From Halobacterium noricense (GTDB taxonomy: Archaea > Halobacteriota > Halobacteria > Halobacteriales > Halobacteriaceae): a DNA stretch of 64,000 bases. A program made the translations under genes and the position numbers. Numbering within the stretch: position 1 is the stretch's first letter; each line of letters starts with the position of its first letter. Location: NCBI RefSeq assembly GCF_021233435.1, contig NZ_CP089468.1, positions 992,001 through 1,056,000 on the forward strand, in the 5' to 3' direction. This document shows, one piece after another, positions 60,229-64,000 of the stretch. Below the pieces are notes generated by a model, which worked only from the letters and a program-made list of their open reading frames with translations, made no database searches and was not told where the DNA came from.

Positions 60229-60748
60229 AGCAGAGGTAGAAGGCGCGGAAGAGCAGACCGAAGCAAGCGAAACCGGCGAGAACGGCAGCGGCGAGCAGCC
60301 CGATATCGACCCCGACGAGCAAGCGGACATGGACGGACTCGCCGACCTCGCCGAGCAGGTCGAGGAAGAGGCCGGCGCCGACGTCGACGACGACCAGGAG
60401 GACACCGACGCCGACAACGAGGGCGCCGAGGAAGAGGCCAGCGCGCCAGCCGCGCCCGGCGGCTCGACGACCAACTGGGGCGACCTCTACGTCGGCACCG
60501 TCACCACCGGCCTGAACGCCGTCATCGACGAGTACGGCCACGACGACGCCGACCACATCAGCGAAGACCTCGCCCGCGACCTCCACCTCGACGAGTACGT
60601 AGACGACTGGATGGCCGAACAGGGCAAAGCCGAGATGGACCCCGCCCAGGGGATGCTCATCGCGACCGTCGCGCTCGCCATGACTGTTCTCGTCAGCCGT
60701 ACCGACCTTCCGAGTAAGGCACTCAGCAAAGCGAAACCCGACGATTAA
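60221..60748 (+). CDS. Viral protein with C-terminal hydrophobic helix
   Basis: A 175-residue protein, MSEAEVEGAEEQTEASETGENG... The first 85 residues are acidic and disordered; then NWGDLYVGTVTTGLNAVIDEYGHDDADHISEDLARDLHLDEYVDDWMAEQG, followed by a hydrophobic helix GMLIATVALAMTVLVS near the C-terminus. Probably a virion or assembly protein. Overlaps the previous gene by eight bases. Confidence 0.7.
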   Translation: MSEAEVEGAEEQTEASETGENGSGEQPDIDPDEQADMDGLADLAEQVEEEAGADVDDDQEDTDADNEGAEEEASAPAAPGGSTTNWGDLYVGTVTTGLNAVIDEYGHDDADHISEDLARDLHLDEYVDDWMAEQGKAEMDPAQGMLIATVALAMTVLVSRTDLPSKALSKAKPDD

Positions 60749-60749
60749 G

Positions 60750-61328
60750 ATGTTTGGAAATATTGGCGATGAACTCACGAAGCAGACCGGCGCACAGATG
60801 TTTAACCGCTTCAAGCCGCAGATGCAGGCGCTCTCGCAGGTGGTCGCCCAGCGCGAGCGCGCCCAACTCGAACACGCGCAGCGACTCGCCGACGCCTCCA
60901 ACGCCGACGTGAGCGTTGACGAACTCCCGGACATCGAGGCGCGCGCCGCGCAGCTCGAAACGATGGCCGAACGCGCCAGTCAAGCCGACCTCGTCGGCTG
61001 GTACTTCGAAGAGTTCGCGCCCGATCACCTCGACAACCCCGAGAAAGCAGTCGCGTACGCCGGCCTGAACGACGACGAGTGGCAGAACCAGAAAGAGGCA
61101 TGGGCGAAGAACTACCGCAGCACATCGCCTGAAGCCGAGGCCTACAGCGACGAGGACCTCGCCGGCCTCCACGTCGAGAACACCTTCGGCGTTCCCCTCG
61201 AAGAGTTCGAGGCCAACGTCGTCGACTTCCGCCCATCGGAGGCGATTCAGGACGTACTGACGACGAACCTGCGGACGGTCGAGGCCGTGATGGCCACCGT
61301 CGCGGAGGACATGGAGGGCGAGGCATGA
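60750..61328 (+). CDS. Hypothetical viral protein (192 residues)
   Basis: MFGNIGDELTKQTGAQMFNRFKPQMQALSQVVAQRERAQLEHAQRLAD...: N-terminal amphipathic helices, helical and acidic in the middle (SQADLVGWYFEEFAPDHLDNPEKAVAYAGLNDDEWQNQKEAWAKNY). No membrane span or catalytic motif. One base after the preceding stop; its own stop overlaps the next ATG (ATGA at 61325). Confidence 0.7.
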   Translation: MFGNIGDELTKQTGAQMFNRFKPQMQALSQVVAQRERAQLEHAQRLADASNADVSVDELPDIEARAAQLETMAERASQADLVGWYFEEFAPDHLDNPEKAVAYAGLNDDEWQNQKEAWAKNYRSTSPEAEAYSDEDLAGLHVENTFGVPLEEFEANVVDFRPSEAIQDVLTTNLRTVEAVMATVAEDMEGEA

Positions 61329-61534
61329 CGCCGTCTCTTCAGAACGCGGCACGCGGCGGGCTCGCAGCAGCGAAGCTGATGGGGCTCGTCGTGGTCTGCG
61401 CCGTTATCGCCGTCCTCGTCGCCTCGCCCATCATCCTCGCAGTTGCGTGGTACATCGGGTTCCTCTCCTTCGAGGCCGCCGCAATCGGGCTACTACTCAT
61501 CATCGCCTACGGTTCAACGGGGGTTTCGGCATGA
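61325..61534 (+). CDS. Small two-helix membrane protein
   Basis: A 69-residue protein with two transmembrane helices (LMGLVVVCAVIAVLVASPIILAVAWYI and FLSFEAAAIGLLLIIAYGST). Likely a viral membrane protein. ATGA overlaps at both ends. Confidence 0.72.
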   Translation: MTPSLQNAARGGLAAAKLMGLVVVCAVIAVLVASPIILAVAWYIGFLSFEAAAIGLLLIIAYGSTGVSA

Positions 61535-61812
61535 CGTACACCGACGTCAACATCGACGGACTCGCCGACGAAGTGGCGTACGCGGTCGCGGTGTTCCTGA
61601 CGCTGATGGCCGTCTGGGAGGTCATCCAGTCGGTCACGTCGAGCAGCGAGCCCGCACCGCGAACCGAGCAGTCGGTGACACTCGGCGAGGACGCCCTCCG
61701 CCGCCTCGAAGACGGCGAACCCGTCACTATTCCACGGTGGCACGGCGGCGACCTCGAACTCACCGGCGCCCAGGTCATCGACGTCGAGCCCGTCGACGAA
61801 CAGGAGGACTGA
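61531..61812 (+). CDS. Small single-helix membrane protein
   Basis: A 93-residue protein: an N-terminal segment DEVAYAVAVFLTLMAVWEVIQSV (one membrane helix) and a soluble tail (TLGEDALRRLEDGEPVTIPRWHGGDLELTGAQVIDVEP). Overlaps the previous stop. It directly precedes the ATPase gene. Confidence 0.72.
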   Translation: MTYTDVNIDGLADEVAYAVAVFLTLMAVWEVIQSVTSSSEPAPRTEQSVTLGEDALRRLEDGEPVTIPRWHGGDLELTGAQVIDVEPVDEQED

Positions 61813-61815
61813 GCC

Positions 61816-62637
61816 GTGAACGGGCTGCTTGCGGCGAAATCCGGCTGGGGGAAGTCGTGGTACACCCAGGCGTGGACAGAGGCGAACGTCGACGAGTACG
61901 ACCGCCTGGTAGTGCTCGACTTCAAGGACGAGTACCGCGGGTTGGTGAAGTCCGGCTACGCGAAGCATTTCATCGTCGGCCCCCGCGAAGCGGAGGCGTT
62001 CGGCGTCGAGGAGTGGATGCAGTTCCTCCAGCAGAACCCTCAGGTCGTCCTCTGTCGGCACGGACTCGACGAAGAGACGTGGCGCGAGGAGGTCGCCGAC
62101 CCGGTCGCAAAGGCGAACCGCCGGCTCGCTGGCTCGTCGCTGACGGTCATCGACGAGGCGCACTTCGTCGCCCCGCAGCGCGGTAGCGTGCCGGACGGCG
62201 TGAAAGGGCTGGCGACGACCGGCCGCGGCGAGGACGCTAGCAGTCTGTGGGTCACGCAGCGACTCACGGAGATGGACGAGACCGTGCTCGCGCAGATGAT
62301 GTTCACCATCCTCGGCGGGTTCACGTCCTCGGGCGACCTCGCGAAGGTCAAGAGCATCGTCGAGTACCCGAAGGACCTCCACAACCCCCAGGCGGGGAAG
62401 GTCTCGCACTCCCCGGAGGAACTCCAGCGCGTCGACGCGAGCGGCACGAAGGCGAAGGGTGGCTACGTGCCGGCCCTGGAGAAGTTCACCGACGACGATG
62501 GGAACACTGTCGGGAGCGAATGGATTTACGCCGACGAGAGCGGCGAAATGGAGCGGAAAGACACTCGCAACGTCTCGATGGAGAGCACCCACTTCGGCGC
62601 ACAGGGAAAACAACTGAAATCCCCGGAGGGGGCCTGA
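61816..62637 (+). CDS. Virion packaging ATPase (FtsK/HerA-like, SH1-type)
   Basis: A 273-residue P-loop ATPase starting at GTG 61816. Walker A LLAAKSGWGKSWYTQ begins at residue 4; Walker B is LTVIDEAHFVAP (about residue 112), followed by a sensor region GLATTGRGEDASSLWVTQRL. Its small size, Walker A at the very N-terminus and the arrangement before the capsid genes are as in the putative genome-packaging ATPases of SH1, HHIV-2 and SNJ1 (A32-like, PRD1 P9 group). A general HerA/FtsK relative is the alternative. It powers filling of the capsid with DNA in that family. Confidence 0.85.
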   Translation: MNGLLAAKSGWGKSWYTQAWTEANVDEYDRLVVLDFKDEYRGLVKSGYAKHFIVGPREAEAFGVEEWMQFLQQNPQVVLCRHGLDEETWREEVADPVAKANRRLAGSSLTVIDEAHFVAPQRGSVPDGVKGLATTGRGEDASSLWVTQRLTEMDETVLAQMMFTILGGFTSSGDLAKVKSIVEYPKDLHNPQAGKVSHSPEELQRVDASGTKAKGGYVPALEKFTDDDGNTVGSEWIYADESGEMERKDTRNVSMESTHFGAQGKQLKSPEGA

Positions 62638-62639
62638 AG

Positions 62640-62798
62640 ATGGCGAAACCAAGCGAATCAATCACGCTCTACGGCGACAAGGCAGAGTTGTTCCGCGACA
62701 TCAAGGAGGAGATGGCCGACCGCAAGGGATTCGAGCCAGGGAACTCCGAGGCGGTCGCCGAATTGATGGCCGACTGGCACCAAGAAAATCGGCGCTGA
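62640..62798 (+). CDS. Small viral protein (52 residues)
   Basis: MAKPSESITLYGDKAELFRDIKEEMADRKGFEPGNSEAVAELMADWHQENRR. It has the look of a ribbon-helix-helix protein: a short strand (SITLYGDKAELF) and two helices (IKEEMADRK, SEAVAELMADWHQ). Two bases after the ATPase stop, so co-transcribed; a regulator is a fair guess. Confidence 0.65.
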   Translation: MAKPSESITLYGDKAELFRDIKEEMADRKGFEPGNSEAVAELMADWHQENRR

Positions 62799-62847
62799 CA
62801 CCCAGCGGGCTCCCGCGCCTCCCGTCGCCTCCTCGCGCCTTCTCGCG

Positions 62848-62891
62848 CTATCTAAGCCGCATTCGTACAAACAGGCCGGGGCTCGGCTTAG
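62848..62891 (+). promoter_or_regulatory. Capsid-gene promoter with inverted repeat
   Basis: CTATCTAAGC may be a TATA box (about 62848-62857); the arms CTAAGCCG (62852-62859) and CGGCTTAG (62884-62891) form a perfect inverted repeat with a 24-base spacer just before the ATG at 62899. Could control late transcription. Confidence 0.45.
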
Positions 62892-62898
62892 TCGCATC

Positions 62899-63195
62899 AT
62901 GGCAGCTACCGAAGACGCGATGGACGCGCTCGACGAACTCGCCGACCCCGAATTCTGGAGTCAGGCCGGCGCCGTATTCGGCGGCTTCGTCGCGCCCACC
63001 GTCGCCCGCAACCTCATCGAACCGAACACCAACTACGACATCCCCGACGAGACCTATGGCGCTCTCGTCGTCGCTGGCGCACAGTACTCGCCCGCCTACC
63101 AGCGCGAACTGATGCTCGGCGGCGGCCTCTACTCCGTCGACAAGCTCGCGGAGCGCTTCGACCTCAAGCAGCACATCACGGAGGTCGGTAACTGA
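62899..63195 (+). CDS. VP12-like small virion protein
   Basis: A 98-residue protein: AGAVFGGFVAPTVARNLIEP and YGALVVAGAQY...LMLGGGLYSVDKLAE are moderately hydrophobic stretches. In SH1 a 9.8-kDa membrane protein, VP12, is coded directly before VP7 and VP4; position and size agree with this. The ORF overlaps the next ATG by one base (TGATG at 63193-63197). Confidence 0.65.
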   Translation: MAATEDAMDALDELADPEFWSQAGAVFGGFVAPTVARNLIEPNTNYDIPDETYGALVVAGAQYSPAYQRELMLGGGLYSVDKLAERFDLKQHITEVGN

Positions 63196-63722
63196 TGTCG
63201 TCCGCCAACATCTTCCTCGACGAGGGCGCAACCGGCTCCAACGTCGAGGTTCAGGACGGCGACCCCGGCCACGAGTCGGCCGTACTCACCTTCACGCCCG
63301 ACCGCGGCACCGCGGTGCGTCTCCTGAACGCGGTCGCAGCTGGCTCTTCGTCCGGGCTTCCGCTGTACATGAAGCCCCGAGACGGCAACGGCGACCCGCT
63401 CCCGGTCGGCACCACGACCGTCTACCTCGCCGTCAAGCGCGCCGGCCAGAGTTCCTTCCACCGCATCAGCGAGGAGATCACGAACATCGGCCACTACGTC
63501 CGCAACGACATCACCACTCAGCAGGACGCCGACAACATCGACCAGTCGAAGGTTGACCTCCAGTACCCCGAAGCCTCGGGGAAGGAGGGCACGCCGTCGA
63601 GCGTGCTGATTCGTGGCATCGACGAGTTCGCCATCATCGTCGACTCCGCGGTTGCATGGAGCGCCAACCAGTCCGTCGCCCAGCTCGACACCGACGCCGT
63701 CGAGGGGCCGTTCTCCAACTGA
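63195..63722 (+). CDS. VP7-like small major capsid protein
   Basis: A 175-residue, beta-rich protein without signal or membrane helix: SANIFLDEGATGSNVEVQDGDPGHESAVLTFTPDRGTAVRLLNAV...TTVYLAVKRAGQSSFHRISEEITNIGHYVRNDI...ASSVLIRGIDEFAIIVDSAV. Alternating strands fit a single jelly-roll. SH1 VP7 is about 185 residues, lies just before VP4, and both make the capsid lattice. Identification rests on order, size and fold-like pattern, not on a search. Confidence 0.7.
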   Translation: MSSANIFLDEGATGSNVEVQDGDPGHESAVLTFTPDRGTAVRLLNAVAAGSSSGLPLYMKPRDGNGDPLPVGTTTVYLAVKRAGQSSFHRISEEITNIGHYVRNDITTQQDADNIDQSKVDLQYPEASGKEGTPSSVLIRGIDEFAIIVDSAVAWSANQSVAQLDTDAVEGPFSN

Positions 63723-63724
63723 CC

Positions 63725-64000
63725 ATGCCCAGCATGTCAGAGAACGTCCGGCAGGCGCTCGCAGAGACCGGCCACGACCGCCGGAACCTCAGCCCGCAGG
63801 CCTTCGACTGGTCCGCGAACGCGATGGGCCAGCGCAGCCGCGTCGCCCGAATCCGCGCCGACACGCCCCACAAGCTGCTCGGCAAGCAGGACGACCGCCC
63901 GCTCGAAATCGCGCTCCCCGCCTACGAGGGCCTCGGACCGACGAACGCGAGCGCGGACGACACCGAGCAGTTCACCGTCTCGCACGGGATTCGGGACTGT
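63725..64000 (+). CDS. VP4-like large major capsid protein, 3' end outside window
   Basis: 92 codons are seen: MPSMSENVRQALAETGHDRRNLSPQAFDWSANAMGQRSRVARIRADTPHKLLGKQDDRPLEIALPAYEGLGP... The N-terminal arm is followed by what looks like the first strand of a jelly-roll (LEIALPAYEG, TEQFTVSHGI). It is the next gene after the VP7-like gene, the place of VP4 in SH1-type viruses. MSENVRQ (63734) is an alternative start. Frame is open at the window end. Confidence 0.65.
   Translation, partial: MPSMSENVRQALAETGHDRRNLSPQAFDWSANAMGQRSRVARIRADTPHKLLGKQDDRPLEIALPAYEGLGPTNASADDTEQFTVSHGIRDC

Larger units (their letters stand above)
56243..64000 (+). mobile_element. Sphaerolipovirus-like provirus, right end outside window
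   Basis: Almost all genes from 56359 are short, on the plus strand and overlap by ATGA, unlike the chromosome. The gene set is zinc-finger proteins, HTH and RHH regulators, small membrane proteins, a packaging-type ATPase and then three genes that match VP12, VP7 and VP4 of SH1-like viruses in order and size. The left boundary at the 26-bp repeat is inferred; the right att should lie beyond 64000. Confidence 0.75.

Overview
The window is chromosome of a halophilic archaeon (class Halobacteria). Coding regions are GC-rich, the proteins are strongly acidic, many genes start right at an expected transcription start about 25-30 bases after a TATA-like box (leaderless), and the archaellum/chemotaxis genes lie in the order I remember for Halobacterium salinarum. 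A Halobacterium-type organism is the best guess; species cannot be fixed from sequence alone.

Layout. 1-9.7 kb is mixed metabolism and housekeeping: nitroreductase, TetR regulator, DsrE-like protein, a disulfide reductase of the bis-gamma-glutamylcystine/mercuric reductase type, HAD hydrolase, an unusual TFB-like factor, nitrilase-family hydrolase, aldehyde dehydrogenase, ZIP transporter and MazG-like protein. 9.8-38.4 kb is the motility island: cheW2, a small wHTH regulator, a MinD-type ATPase, arlJ-I-H-G-F-CE, arlD with a soluble htr15-like transducer, four tandem archaellins, a HEAT-repeat protein, cheF1, cheF2, cheR-D-C2-C1-A-B-Y, a TnpB insertion, and cheW1. Transducer signals pass through CheW/CheA to CheY; CheF proteins link the Che system to the archaellum motor; CheB/R/C/D adapt the receptors.

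38.5-52.6 kb is ordinary chromosome: membrane proteins, an Hrq1-like helicase, aminotransferase, PRC-barrel protein, AEC transporter, a 5'-truncated tnpB, a TrkA-N/DHH protein, tRNA-Lys with a duplicated 3' end, a HalX response regulator, UspA, guaB and the DUF5794/DUF5795 pair, plus one decayed monooxygenase-like gene.

From the intron-containing tRNA-Trp (52.7 kb) onward the DNA is mobile. A 26-bp copy of the tRNA 3' end at 52848 and again at 56243 brackets a 3.4-kb element holding a tyrosine integrase, a zinc-ribbon/SHOCT protein and a 1.3-kb AT-rich region with iteron-like repeats. Immediately right of the second repeat begins a provirus that runs off the window: small zinc proteins, HTH/RHH regulators, membrane proteins, a packaging-type P-loop ATPase, and then a block that matches in order and size the VP12-VP7-VP4 capsid block of sphaerolipoviruses (SH1/SNJ1 type). 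The tandem of a minimal integrative element and an icosahedral membrane-virus provirus at one tRNA gene is the most interesting part of the window.
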